Below, piece by piece: positions 44,917 through 53,249 of a stretch of DNA of 62,473 bases. The DNA lies in NCBI GenBank assembly GCA_947643615.1, contig CANRWO010000016.1, forward strand, positions 1 to 62,473. The letters run 5' to 3'. The position numbers and the translations under genes are program-made. The stretch comes from an uncultured Lachnospiraceae bacterium. Its GTDB lineage: Bacteria; Bacillota; Clostridia; Lachnospirales; Lachnospiraceae. Under the pieces are notes generated by a model. The model saw only the letters and a program-made list of their open reading frames with translations, was not told the DNA's origin and made no database searches. Numbering within the stretch: the first letter of the stretch is position 1; each line of letters opens with the position of its first letter.

Positions 44917-45018
44917 AAGTGTACTCCCCTGCGTGCTTCCCACGCATACCACTCCATATTCCTGGTAATAAAATCCTTTCCAAACCGCCAAACACGCCTG
45001 CACATGCAATGTATGGAC

Positions 45019-45939
45019 TTAATGGCCGATCAGCAGCATTGTCATAAAGTATACCATGGGCGCCGTGATGATCACACTGTCAAAGCGGTCCATAATGCCG
45101 CCATGCCCGGGAATCAGCTTTCCGTAATCTTTGATCCCTTTGTTCCGCTTAATGGCAGAGGCAGCCAAATCTCCCACCATGCTCATGACCGCGCCCAATG
45201 CGCAGACCAGAGCCGACTGCCATGCAAAAGAATCCGCCGTCACCGGGAAATTGCCCGCCACAAATTTTCCATACAGAAATCCTAAAAGAGCCGCACCCAG
45301 CACTCCGCCGATGCATCCCTCCAAAGACTTTTTAGGACTCAGCACAGGAAATACCTTCTTTTTCCCGATCAGCTTCCCCACCACATAAGCGCAGGTGTCG
45401 CATCCCCAGGAACTGATCAGGATCAGCCATACGATGAGGATACCGGCGCTGGTCATTCTGGTCAGCTCAATGAAAGACAGCATCACAGGCGCGTAAACAA
45501 AGGCAAAGAAACTGCCAACCACCTGCTCCGCCTGATACATTGGGAAGGCAAAGACATAGACAAACAACTGCGCCAGAAATACCAGCACAATACATCCCAG
45601 GAGCCACACCGTTCCCTCTGAGCCGTCCCAAACCCCAGGCCCATGCTCTGTTTTCATGAACAACTGCATGATCCCATAATACAGCACTGTCCCTGCCAAA
45701 CCTACAGCCTCTAAAGCCGTGACCCTGGGGACTACCATAAAAAAGGAACTTTTCAACGAGGCATGGTCCATGGTGGCCGTTTTCCCCTGGCCGGGCACTC
45801 CCAGCGCCTTAGTCAGTTCACGGTATCCTACAAGGGAAACCACAAGCAGTACCGCCGTAAGGACAGGCCCTCCCAGCCAGATAGATCCGATGGCAATAAC
45901 CAACAATATGACCCCGCTGAACAATCTGGTCCAAAACAT
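45019..45939 (-). CDS. cdsA: Phosphatidate cytidylyltransferase
   Basis: Makes CDP-diacylglycerol for phospholipid synthesis. A 306-residue, multi-helix membrane protein with the CDP-diglyceride synthase signature near the C-terminus: GDLAASAIKRNKGIKDYGKLIPGHGGIMDRFDS (positions about 255-290). It has an unusual extra loop near residues 40-90. Four bases downstream of uppS. Confidence 0.95.
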   Translation of the reverse strand: MFWTRLFSGVILLVIAIGSIWLGGPVLTAVLLVVSLVGYRELTKALGVPGQGKTATMDHASLKSSFFMVVPRVTALEAVGLAGTVLYYGIMQLFMKTEHGPGVWDGSEGTVWLLGCIVLVFLAQLFVYVFAFPMYQAEQVVGSFFAFVYAPVMLSFIELTRMTSAGILIVWLILISSWGCDTCAYVVGKLIGKKKVFPVLSPKKSLEGCIGGVLGAALLGFLYGKFVAGNFPVTADSFAWQSALVCALGAVMSMVGDLAASAIKRNKGIKDYGKLIPGHGGIMDRFDSVIITAPMVYFMTMLLIGH

Positions 45940-45943
45940 GGAA

Positions 45944-46663
45944 TTAACCCTCCTTCACCCCGCCATACCTTCTGTCTCTATGATTATATGCTTCCACAGC
46001 TTTTATCAATTCTTCTTTCGTAAAATCGGGCCAGGGCACGGGCGTAACATAAAATTCCGTATATGCCAGCTGCCATAACAGAAAATTGGAGATTCTCTGT
46101 TCATCACAAGTCCGAATCAGAAGATCCGGGTCGGGAATCCCTGCAGTATCCAGAAAACTACCTATAGTCCCTTCTGTAATGTCCTCCGGCTTCAATTCTC
46201 CTGCCACGACCTTTTCCCACATTTTCCTGGAGGCCCTCACGATCTCATCCCTTCCGCCATAATTGATGGCAATCTGGAAATGGAGTCCGTCATTGTCTTT
46301 GGTGGCCTCTTCCAGCTCTTCAATCCTGGTACGGATATCCTCATCCAGACGGGATTTCTCACCCAGGACCCTGACGCACATGCGGTTCTTTTTCGCCGTC
46401 TGGAGACAGGTCTTCATATAATTGCGAAGCAGCTTCATCAGCGCATCCACCTCGCTTTGGGGGCGGTTCCAGTTCTCCGTGGAAAAAGCGTATACTGTCA
46501 GGTACTGGATTCCCATCCTGTATGCTTCCTCACAGATTACTTCCACAGTTTTCGCCCCTTGGACATGCCCGTAGTTACGGGGCATCCCTTTCGCTTTTGC
46601 CCATCTGCCGTTACCGTCCAGAATAATCGCCACATGTCGCGGCATCTTTAACTCTCCACTCAT
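45944..46663 (-). CDS. uppS: Undecaprenyl diphosphate synthase
   Basis: Cis-prenyltransferase that makes the cell-wall lipid carrier. The 239-residue protein has HVAIILDGNGRWAKAKG with catalytic Asp, then YAFSTENWNRP, GGRDEI and PDLLIRTCDEQRISNFLLWQ. GGGGGA upstream supports ATG 46663. An internal terminator-like hairpin separates it from frr. Confidence 0.97.
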   Translation of the reverse strand: MSGELKMPRHVAIILDGNGRWAKAKGMPRNYGHVQGAKTVEVICEEAYRMGIQYLTVYAFSTENWNRPQSEVDALMKLLRNYMKTCLQTAKKNRMCVRVLGEKSRLDEDIRTRIEELEEATKDNDGLHFQIAINYGGRDEIVRASRKMWEKVVAGELKPEDITEGTIGSFLDTAGIPDPDLLIRTCDEQRISNFLLWQLAYTEFYVTPVPWPDFTKEELIKAVEAYNHRDRRYGGVKEG

Positions 46664-46727
46664 ACGAATCCCCCATTTGCCACAGGCAATCAGAAACCCA
46701 TCTCACACCGGTGCCTCCAAATAGAAA

Positions 46728-46755
46728 GGGGGAGCGGATTTTTCTCCACTCCCCC
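46728..46755. terminator. Hairpin between frr and uppS
   Basis: gggggag (46728-46734) pairs with ctccccc (46749-46755); on the minus strand it is followed by ttt. Probably a partial terminator that lowers expression of uppS relative to frr. Confidence 0.65.
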
Positions 46756-46811
46756 GCCTTTTCACTGCTTTAAAATTTCAGCTGATGCATCAACCGTATG
46801 CACACTGCCCT

Positions 46812-47363
46812 TTACACCGTCATAATTTCCTTGGATTTCTCTTCCATCAGTTTATCGACATCTTTGATATACTTATCCGTCAGCTTCTGCAGCTGATCGC
46901 CCAACTGTTTTATCTCATCCTCGGATACATCTTCCTTTGACAACTTCTTAAAGGCATCATTTCCGTCCCTGCGGATATTACGGATTGCAACTTTGCCTTC
47001 CTCCGCCTTCTTTTTAATGTCCTTTACCAAATCTTTTCTGCGTTCCTCGGTCAATTCCGGGAACACCAGACGGATCACGCTCCCGTCATTTGTGGGGTTG
47101 ATCCCCAGTTCGGAGGTCATGATGGCCTTCTCGATCTCCTTCAGAAGAGACTTTTCCCACGGGGCAATCTGAATAATCCGGGGATCCGGCACTGTGACAT
47201 TGCCTACCTGCTGAATTGGGGTAGGGGTACCATAATAATCCACTCTGATCTTGTCCAAAACATGGGGATTGGCACGCCCTGCACGGATGGTTGCATAGTC
47301 CGATGCCAGAAAGTCTATCGCTTTCTTCATCTTATCATCATACAGTTGTAATCTTGCGTCCAT
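46812..47363 (-). CDS. frr: Ribosome recycling factor
   Basis: Splits post-termination ribosomes with EF-G. 183 residues; conserved segments IRAGRANPHVLDKIRVDYYGTPTPI, PWEKSLLKEIEKAI and RRDGNDAFKKL. Usual length. 46 bases downstream of pyrH. Confidence 0.97.
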   Translation of the reverse strand: MDARLQLYDDKMKKAIDFLASDYATIRAGRANPHVLDKIRVDYYGTPTPIQQVGNVTVPDPRIIQIAPWEKSLLKEIEKAIMTSELGINPTNDGSVIRLVFPELTEERRKDLVKDIKKKAEEGKVAIRNIRRDGNDAFKKLSKEDVSEDEIKQLGDQLQKLTDKYIKDVDKLMEEKSKEIMTV

Positions 47364-47409
47364 ATTCTATTCCTTTCCTGCCCTTTTTATCTTATAGGAT
47401 ACTGCGACG

Positions 47410-48111
47410 TCACGCTGAAACAAGTACCTTTGTCCCGCTGAAGTTTCCCCTTGCGGTATTCACAATGCTGTTTTCCTCGTTTAACCCAAATACCCACATG
47501 GGCATTCTATTATCCCTTGCAAGTATGGAAGCCGTCATATCGACCACCTGGAGATTCTTGGCAATCACTTCATCAATCGTGACTTCTGTATATTTCTTTG
47601 CATTTGGATTCTTATTGGGGTCATCATCATAGACACCGTCTACCGCTTTGGCGAGCAGGATCACATCTGCCTCCACCTCTATCGCCCGAAGCACTACGCC
47701 GGTGTCCGTAGAAAAATACGGATGTCCGGTGCCGCCCGCGAAAAAGACTATCCGGCCTTCCTCAAAGCACTCGTTGGCCTTATCCTTTGAAAACAACCCT
47801 GTAAAAGTGCCACACTCAAAAGGTGTCATAATACTTGTCTTCATTCCCGTAGACCGGAAAATCTCCGACACATAAATGCAGTTCATGATGGTAGCCAGCA
47901 TACCGATCTGGTCAGCCTTGGTACGGTCAATGTTTTCGCTGGTACGGCCACGCCAGAAATTTCCGCCGCCAATAACGATTCCGACCTGGATACCGTCATC
48001 CGACAGCTGCTTTACCTGCAGAGCCACACCTCTGACAATATCTTCGTCAAATCCCGTCTTCTTCTCACCTGCAAGCGCCTCTCCGCTCAATTTCAATAGA
48101 ATCCTGTGCAT
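47410..48111 (-). CDS. pyrH: Uridylate kinase (UMP kinase)
   Basis: Phosphorylates UMP to UDP. 233 residues: LLKLSGEAL near the N-terminus, IVIGGGNFWRGR, FFAGGTGHPYFSTDT and VDGVYDDDP. AAGGAG precedes ATG 48111. The gene follows the bactofilin by 14 bases, so it may be read from the same promoter. Confidence 0.97.
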   Translation of the reverse strand: MHRILLKLSGEALAGEKKTGFDEDIVRGVALQVKQLSDDGIQVGIVIGGGNFWRGRTSENIDRTKADQIGMLATIMNCIYVSEIFRSTGMKTSIMTPFECGTFTGLFSKDKANECFEEGRIVFFAGGTGHPYFSTDTGVVLRAIEVEADVILLAKAVDGVYDDDPNKNPNAKKYTEVTIDEVIAKNLQVVDMTASILARDNRMPMWVFGLNEENSIVNTARGNFSGTKVLVSA

Positions 48112-48125
48112 ACCGAAAATTCTCC

Positions 48126-50003
48126 TTATTTAGATTTTGTTTTGCGTACAGGCTCCGGCTTATACTCATCAAAGAAAGTAGTAGGGCTGACATCCGCATA
48201 GCACTGAGAACACATACCTTCGATTACTGCACCATTGTTGATCTGAACAGACTTGGACTTGATATTGCCCATTACAATAGCGGAAGTATCCAGGATAACG
48301 GGGCCTTTCACATCTATGTCGCCCTTTACCGCACCTGCAATGACAGCGCTGGTAGCAGTGATATTTCCGATAATAACAGAGCTTGCGCCAATCTTTACTG
48401 CACCTTCACTGCTTATCTCGCCGTTGATTTTTGCACCTTCTGCATAAATCTCTGCCGCTTTAGAGTTACCGATAATATGGCCGGTGATGTTCAATTTGCC
48501 AAAAGCTTCAATATTACCGTTTACGGTACCGATGACATCGATAGACCCTTCTGTGGTTATGTCACCCTTAATGGTCATTGCCGAGGTAATAACGGCTGTC
48601 TCATCTGCAGCCACCCTTTCACCTGCTGCATCCATAGTTTCCATTGTTTCCACTGACTCCATTGTTTCCATAGTTTCCATTGTTTCCTCTGCTCCTTTGT
48701 TTTCTTCCTGATTATTTTCTGTCATGCTGAATGTGTCCATACTCTCTGCATTCTCCCTTTCTTTATTCGCTTCCGGTTCCTGAATACCGGCCATCACATC
48801 TTCCATGGCAGTATCCTCTTTTATTATGTCTTCCATCCCTGACGCCGCCAGCTGGTTTTCCTCTCCAAAAATTGATTCTGCGGAAAAGGCCTCGGCTACA
48901 GGGTCTTCCGCCGGTGCTTCCGGCAGCAGCTCCTCCGGCTGGGACTGACTTTCTTCCAACTCTTCTCTTGCTTCCGGTACTTCCTCCGGCTGCTCTTCCG
49001 GCTCAGGCTGACTTTCCTCTGCGGCAGGCAATTCTTCCGAAAGCTCCGTCACCGAAATCAACTCCTCTGGGGTTTCTGCCTCCGGCAACTCCTCTACCAG
49101 TTCCGGCTCCTCTGATGTTTCTACTTCTGCCAATCCCTCTACAGGGTTCGGTTCTTCTGTTACTTCTGGCTCCGACAGTTCCTCTACGGGGTTAGGCTCT
49201 TCTGGCGTTTCTGGCTCCGACAATCCCTCTACGGATTCCAGCTCTTCTGTTATTTCGCCTATCGGCATCTCCTCCGCGAGATACGGCTCTTCTGGCATTT
49301 CTGCCTCCGGCACTTCCTCCACAGGGTTCGGCTCCTCTGGTGTTTCTACTTCTGCCAATCCCTCTACAGGGTTCGGTTCTTCTGGTGTTTCTGACTCCGG
49401 CAGTTCCTCTACAGGGTACGGCTCCTCTGGTGTTTCTACTTCCAGTAATCCCTCTACGGGTTCCAGCTCTTCTGTTATTTCGCCTATCGGCAACTCCTCC
49501 GCGAGGTTCGGCTCCTCTGGCGTTTCTGTCTCCGCCAATCCCTCTACAGGGTACGGCTCTTCTGGTGTTTCTGCTTCCAGTAATCCCTCTACGGGTTCCA
49601 ACCCTTCTGTTATTTCGCCTATCGGCAACTCCTCCGCGAGGTACGGCTCTTCTGGCGTTTCTATCTCCGCCAATCCCTCTACAGGGTTCGGCTCTTCTGG
49701 CGTTTCACCTACCGGCAGCTCGGACTCTCTGGACAGAATATCTTCTTTCCAGGGCATATCTTCCTCGTCCAGTTTGACATCATCAATGTTTTCCAACATC
49801 TCTTCCAATGAAAACGCAGGTTTTTCAACTACCTGCTCTGCCTCTTTCTGTTCCGGCGCTTTTACCGCTGCATGCTCTGCCTGCATAGCAGCTTCAAGCT
49901 CATCTGTCTCCTGTTCACCGCCGGACTTAATCTGCTCTTCATTAGGCAGAAGTTCATTGACTGCCTGAGACAAATCCTCCCTCAAATCTGAGAAAAAACC
50001 CAT
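48126..50003 (-). CDS. Bactofilin-domain protein with long acidic repeat region
   Basis: A 625-residue polymer-forming cytoskeletal protein. The bactofilin beta-helix occupies about residues 485-605 (TTEGSIDVIGTVNGNI, then GKLNITGHIIGN and further parallel strands), followed by a Lys-rich tail. Residues about 95-340 consist of 15-residue acidic repeats (ETPEEPNPVEGLAEV and variants), some arranged in 30-residue pairs containing PIGEITEELEPVEGL. An N-terminal helix begins MGFFSDLREDLSQAVNELL, perhaps membrane- or partner-binding. The repeat likely acts as an extended spacer between the anchor and the filament. It heads the pyrH operon. Confidence 0.88.
   Translation of the reverse strand: MGFFSDLREDLSQAVNELLPNEEQIKSGGEQETDELEAAMQAEHAAVKAPEQKEAEQVVEKPAFSLEEMLENIDDVKLDEEDMPWKEDILSRESELPVGETPEEPNPVEGLAEIETPEEPYLAEELPIGEITEGLEPVEGLLEAETPEEPYPVEGLAETETPEEPNLAEELPIGEITEELEPVEGLLEVETPEEPYPVEELPESETPEEPNPVEGLAEVETPEEPNPVEEVPEAEMPEEPYLAEEMPIGEITEELESVEGLSEPETPEEPNPVEELSEPEVTEEPNPVEGLAEVETSEEPELVEELPEAETPEELISVTELSEELPAAEESQPEPEEQPEEVPEAREELEESQSQPEELLPEAPAEDPVAEAFSAESIFGEENQLAASGMEDIIKEDTAMEDVMAGIQEPEANKERENAESMDTFSMTENNQEENKGAEETMETMETMESVETMETMDAAGERVAADETAVITSAMTIKGDITTEGSIDVIGTVNGNIEAFGKLNITGHIIGNSKAAEIYAEGAKINGEISSEGAVKIGASSVIIGNITATSAVIAGAVKGDIDVKGPVILDTSAIVMGNIKSKSVQINNGAVIEGMCSQCYADVSPTTFFDEYKPEPVRKTKSK
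49050..49725. repeat. 45-bp tandem repeat inside the bactofilin gene
   Basis: Roughly fifteen degenerate 45-base units (e.g. tcttctggtgtttct, ccctctacagggttc) encoding the 15-residue acidic repeats. Near-identical neighbouring units suggest expansion by slippage or recombination, so length may vary between strains. Confidence 0.85.
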
Positions 50004-50032
50004 GTTAATTTACTCCTCCGTTCGTTCATTTA

Positions 50033-51013
50033 TCAGTTTATATGTTGAACAGGCACGGTTTCTTCCGTAATCGGAAGAATCACTGTATCTTCCATTGCCA
50101 ATATGTTCTCAATAATCCTTGGCAGTGCCTCTACCGTAGTTCGTTTGTCTGACGAGTCATGGAAAAGTATGATTGAAACATCATTTTCCCTAATCTCTGC
50201 CGTACAATTTCTCACCAATGTATCCACAGAAAGAAGTGTGCTCCCGCCATCCCCGGAAGAAATGTTCCAATCATAGAACTGCACACCCTGGCTTTCCAGA
50301 TAATCGGCAAATTCCTGCATATCGATATCGCTGACTGTGTTAGATGACCCTCCGGGAAAACGGTAAAATTTGCTCTCCACGCCGGTCACTTCATAAAGAT
50401 AACTCTGAAGCTTTACAAAATCTTCCGCAAAGTCTTCCACTGATTCATACAATTCCGCATACTTGTGGCTAAAACTGTGCATACCTAAAGTATGCCCGCC
50501 GTCCACAATCATAGTCAAAGCTTCCTTCTCTGCATCAGATTCCTTTCCCACCACAAAGAAAGTGGCTTTCACATCATACTTGTCCAATATTTCCAGTATG
50601 TCATCCGTATAAATACTGGGGCCGTCGTCAAAAGTCAAATATACTCTGTGTAAAGGCTGCTCTGAGTCCTCCGGTTGGTCCGGCTCTGGCAATGCTGTCT
50701 CCTCATGGTCCAGATGTACCCGGCTGCTGACCGGGCGATTAGTGACCACGGCGCCTGCCTTTCTGTTTAAACGAAGCTCTGCTACTAATTCCTCCAGCTC
50801 CTGCTGCTGTTCCGCAACAGTCCATGCCAGACCCTCCACCTGTGAAGACAGCATGATCAACGTCTTGTTCAGGCTTAACACTTTGACAAACAGGACAATG
50901 CACAACACGATTGGTACCATTATTGCCAGCATCAGCATCAGGATAATACTTTTTTTCAGCCGCTGTATACGCTTGCGCTTCCCGTCAGCGGCGAGGTTTT
51001 TATTTTCCGGCAT
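50033..51013 (-). CDS. Polysaccharide deacetylase with N-terminal membrane anchor
   Basis: NodB-family enzyme of 326 residues, probably acting on peptidoglycan. A basic N-terminus (KRKRIQRLKKS) and one membrane helix (about 24-47) are followed by a short coiled coil (AEQQQELEELVAELRL), then the catalytic domain: TFDDGPSIYTDD, GMHSFSHKYAE, YRFPGGSSN and ILFHDSSDK. Start is uncertain: ATG 51013 has GAGGG/GAAGGG nearby, and the frame opens to 51154 through repeat sequence. Distinct from the deacetylase at 9797-10486. Confidence 0.88.
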   Translation of the reverse strand: MPENKNLAADGKRKRIQRLKKSIILMLMLAIMVPIVLCIVLFVKVLSLNKTLIMLSSQVEGLAWTVAEQQQELEELVAELRLNRKAGAVVTNRPVSSRVHLDHEETALPEPDQPEDSEQPLHRVYLTFDDGPSIYTDDILEILDKYDVKATFFVVGKESDAEKEALTMIVDGGHTLGMHSFSHKYAELYESVEDFAEDFVKLQSYLYEVTGVESKFYRFPGGSSNTVSDIDMQEFADYLESQGVQFYDWNISSGDGGSTLLSVDTLVRNCTAEIRENDVSIILFHDSSDKRTTVEALPRIIENILAMEDTVILPITEETVPVQHIN

Positions 51014-51111
51014 AACCCTTCCGACCCTCTGATCTATTATCTCTTTGTGATACTTTTGCTTTCTGCCGTTGGCAGAATTTACTGCAGATTCTCCAAAAAC
51101 AAAAATGCGAA

Positions 51112-51212
51112 GGCTTCGGGCAGTGACCCGGAAAACTCTGTTTTCCGTCCCCATTTTGGCTTTGGTTCTTCCGAAAGCTTCGGGCAGTGACCCGGAAAAC
51201 AGAGTTTTCCGG
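51112..51212. repeat. Two 37-bp repeats with inverted hairpin loops
   Basis: 51112-51148 and 51176-51212 share gcttcgggcagtgacccgg and the palindromic arms cggaaaac/gttttccg. The 3-base loop is tct in one copy and aga in the other, its reverse complement. Confidence 0.8.
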
Positions 51213-51226
51213 GTTCGCTTCGCTCG

Positions 51227-51288
51227 TCAAATGGCCAAAAAACTATCTGCCCGAGCAAGCTCAGCATATAGTTTTTTGACCACTTGAC
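51227..51288. terminator. Long imperfect hairpin, probable terminator
   Basis: gtcaaatggccaaaaaacta (from 51227) pairs at 19 of 21 positions with the segment ending cttgac near 51288, with A/T-rich stem base. It lies between the FeoB-associated gene and the deacetylase, and probably ends the former transcript. Confidence 0.6.
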
Positions 51289-51370
51289 TCTGCCCTTTTC
51301 GGACATTATATCATATTTCGGCTTTTTCGCAAAGAAAAAATTTTAAAAAGGACAATATAAAAATGTCTTT

Positions 51371-51535
51371 TTAATTTTCCGCCTTTTTTACCGGAGCCTC
51401 ACAGCAGCCGCTGCAGTTTCCGCTGCAACCTGCACACCCCCCGCCGCACTGTCCTCGCAGCAGCTTGCGAAGCTGGCTGCGCACTATGAAAAATACAATG
51501 ATTGACAACACAGTGATAATCACGATATCCGCCAT
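51371..51535 (-). CDS. FeoB-associated Cys-rich membrane protein
   Basis: A 54-residue protein: MADIVIITVLSIIVFFIV forms one membrane helix, followed by a basic stretch and a Cys-rich tail (CGGGCAGCSGNCSGCC). This is the pattern of small proteins that accompany the FeoB ferrous iron transporter. GAAAGGAAG lies upstream of ATG 51535. Here it stands without feoA or feoB, yet has a Fur-like site at its promoter, which supports an iron-related role. Confidence 0.85.
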   Translation of the reverse strand: MADIVIITVLSIIVFFIVRSQLRKLLRGQCGGGCAGCSGNCSGCCEAPVKKAEN

Positions 51536-51613
51536 TCTATACTTCCTTTCTCCTCTGTCATAAATATTCTTATAAGTATTCTATGCTTCTATTAAATTTC
51601 TGTGTCTCTAATT

Positions 51614-51662
51614 TGAGAACCATTCTCATTTATAATATATCTTTTCTTTTATCCCATGTCAA
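51614..51662 (-). promoter_or_regulatory. Promoter with Fur-like operator upstream of the Cys-rich protein
   Basis: Minus-strand TTGACA (51662-51657) and TATATT (51639-51634) are 17 bases apart. TGAGAACCATTCTCA at 51614-51628, close to the 7-1-7 Fur consensus TGATAATNATTATCA, covers the expected start site. Confidence 0.65.
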
Positions 51663-51744
51663 GTAAAACTTGCGCCTTTTTATCTCTTGTACTATAATAA
51701 TGTAGCAATTCAGGGCATCCATTGGCCCGCTTTTGCCCCGCGCC

Positions 51745-51888
51745 ATGAAATATGCCAAGCCAGGAGGCACTGGCGGAAGCATCACAATCATGCGCGGCCG
51801 TTTTGTTTGGCCCACACAGGGTACGCCGGTGGATTTACAGCCAGACACTGATAAGCGTAAGAAACAGGCACACAAGAAATGGAAATAA
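51745..51888 (+). CDS. Short ORF before the DAHP synthase gene (uncertain)
   Basis: A 47-codon frame encoding MKYAKPGGTGGSITIM followed by RGRFVWPTQGTPVDLQPDT and a Lys-rich tail. It lacks a clear ribosome binding site, but its composition looks protein-like rather than random. It may be a remnant or a small conserved protein; it ends 24 bases before the DAHP synthase start. Confidence 0.3.
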   Translation: MKYAKPGGTGGSITIMRGRFVWPTQGTPVDLQPDTDKRKKQAHKKWK

Positions 51889-51911
51889 GAGTAGAAAGGA
51901 CGAAACAGACC

Positions 51912-52940
51912 ATGAGTTTTGAATTTATACAGAAACTGCCCTCCCCGGAGGAAATCCGGCAACAGCATCCGCTCCCTGAGGCGCTTTCTGCGGTCAAGGC
52001 CGAAAGAGATGCCGAAATCAGGGATGTCCTGACCGGAAAGAGCAAAAAATTCCTGGTTATCATTGGCCCCTGTTCCGCGGACAACGAAGATTCCGTCTGC
52101 GATTATATCAACCGCCTGGCCAAGGTAAATGAAAAAGTGAAGGACAAGCTGATATTGATCCCCAGGATCTACACCAATAAACCCCGCACCACCGGTGAGG
52201 GTTACAAGGGAATCTTCCATCAGCCCGACCCGGAGAAGAAACCGGACTTTCTTGCAGGCCTGATTGCCATGCGTAAAATGCATATCCGCGCCATTTCGGA
52301 AACCGGATTGACTGCCGCGGACGAGATGCTCTATCCCGAAAACTGGGGATATGTGTCCGATATCCTCTCCTATGTGGCTATCGGCGCCCGCTCCGTGGAG
52401 GACCAGCAGCATCGCCTGACCGTCAGCGGCTTTGACGTGGCTGCAGGCATGAAAAACCCCACCAGCGGAGACTTGTCCGTTATGCTGAACTCCGTCTATG
52501 CAGCGCAGCATGCCCACTCATTCACCTACAGGGGCTGGGAAGTGCAGACCTCCGGCAACGACCTGACCCATACCATCCTGCGGGGCGCCGTGAACAAGCA
52601 TGGCAATAATATTCCCAACTACCATTATGAGGACCTGAACCTGTTGTTGGAAATGTATGGGAAAATGGACCTGAAGCATCCCGGGTGTGTCATTGATGCC
52701 AACCATTCCAACTCCGGCAAGCAGTATGGACAGCAGATCCGCATTGTCAAAGAAGTCATGCACAGCCGTAAGCTGAGCCGTGATATCTACAATCTGGTAA
52801 AGGGAGTCATGGTCGAAAGCTACATAGAGGAAGGTTGCCAGAAGATTGGCGGCGGCGTTTACGGCAAGTCCATTACCGATCCCTGCCTCGGCTGGGAAGC
52901 TTCCGAGAAGCTGATCTATGACATTGCCGAATATGAATAA
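51912..52940 (+). CDS. 3-deoxy-7-phosphoheptulonate synthase (type I, AroF/G/H-like)
   Basis: First step of the shikimate pathway: PEP plus erythrose 4-phosphate to DAHP. The 342-residue protein has the hallmark IIGPCSADNE, PRIYTNKPRTTGEGYKG, KNPTSGD, the His of DANHSNSGK and a C-terminal GVMVESYIEEG. ATG 51912 has AAAGGA 11 bases upstream; ATG 51879 has none. No T-box or other attenuator is visible upstream. Monocistronic. Confidence 0.95.
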   Translation: MSFEFIQKLPSPEEIRQQHPLPEALSAVKAERDAEIRDVLTGKSKKFLVIIGPCSADNEDSVCDYINRLAKVNEKVKDKLILIPRIYTNKPRTTGEGYKGIFHQPDPEKKPDFLAGLIAMRKMHIRAISETGLTAADEMLYPENWGYVSDILSYVAIGARSVEDQQHRLTVSGFDVAAGMKNPTSGDLSVMLNSVYAAQHAHSFTYRGWEVQTSGNDLTHTILRGAVNKHGNNIPNYHYEDLNLLLEMYGKMDLKHPGCVIDANHSNSGKQYGQQIRIVKEVMHSRKLSRDIYNLVKGVMVESYIEEGCQKIGGGVYGKSITDPCLGWEASEKLIYDIAEYE

Positions 52941-53034
52941 ATTGTGTGATATTTGCACCAAATTTAGGTAAGATAGTCCGCTACAGGCCCTTTATTTGGC
53001 TAATCATCTGTAAGATGATTTCGTCTCCCACAAA

Positions 53035-53074
53035 TTCTGCCGGACGCATGGCAGAAAGCATACGTCCGGCAGAA
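53035..53074 (+). terminator. Terminator of the DAHP synthase gene
   Basis: 12-bp perfect stem ttctgccggacg/cgtccggcagaa (53035-53046, 53063-53074), followed by agtatttt. Confidence 0.85.
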
Positions 53075-53083
53075 AGTATTTTC

Positions 53084-53249
53084 CTAGTGCATTGACCGTA
53101 TTACATTTCGCAAAATATCTTGCCTGAATTTCCATCTGCAGCGTTAGATTTCCTAGACGTAGCCACCGCTACGCCGTCGGAAATCTGCCTTGCAGACTGA
53201 AAATTCATTCTGCGCTATTTAGCTGAAAGTAATCTGGTCAGCACACTAG
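53084..53249. mobile_element. 166-bp MITE-like hairpin element
   Basis: Starts ctagtgcattgacc and ends ggtcagcacactag; the two halves (about 73 bases each) pair imperfectly along their whole length. The tip is a 41-base palindrome at 53146-53186 (agatttcc/ggaaatct around gacgtagc/gctacgccgtc). Its left arm matches 13089-13136 (46/48), its right arm matches 21863-21887 exactly in reverse complement. It has no coding capacity. Confidence 0.75.

Noticed and set aside
49050..49725. Regular repeats suggesting a CRISPR array
   Set aside because: Units are contiguous, in frame and encode protein; no unique spacers.
51546..51911. T-box or other amino acid attenuator before DAHP synthase
   Set aside because: No AGGGTGG-type T-box sequence and no terminator/antiterminator pair found.
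51630..52517. Long minus-strand open frame across the DAHP synthase start
   Set aside because: Antisense shadow of a clearly recognised gene; no RBS and no recognisable protein features.
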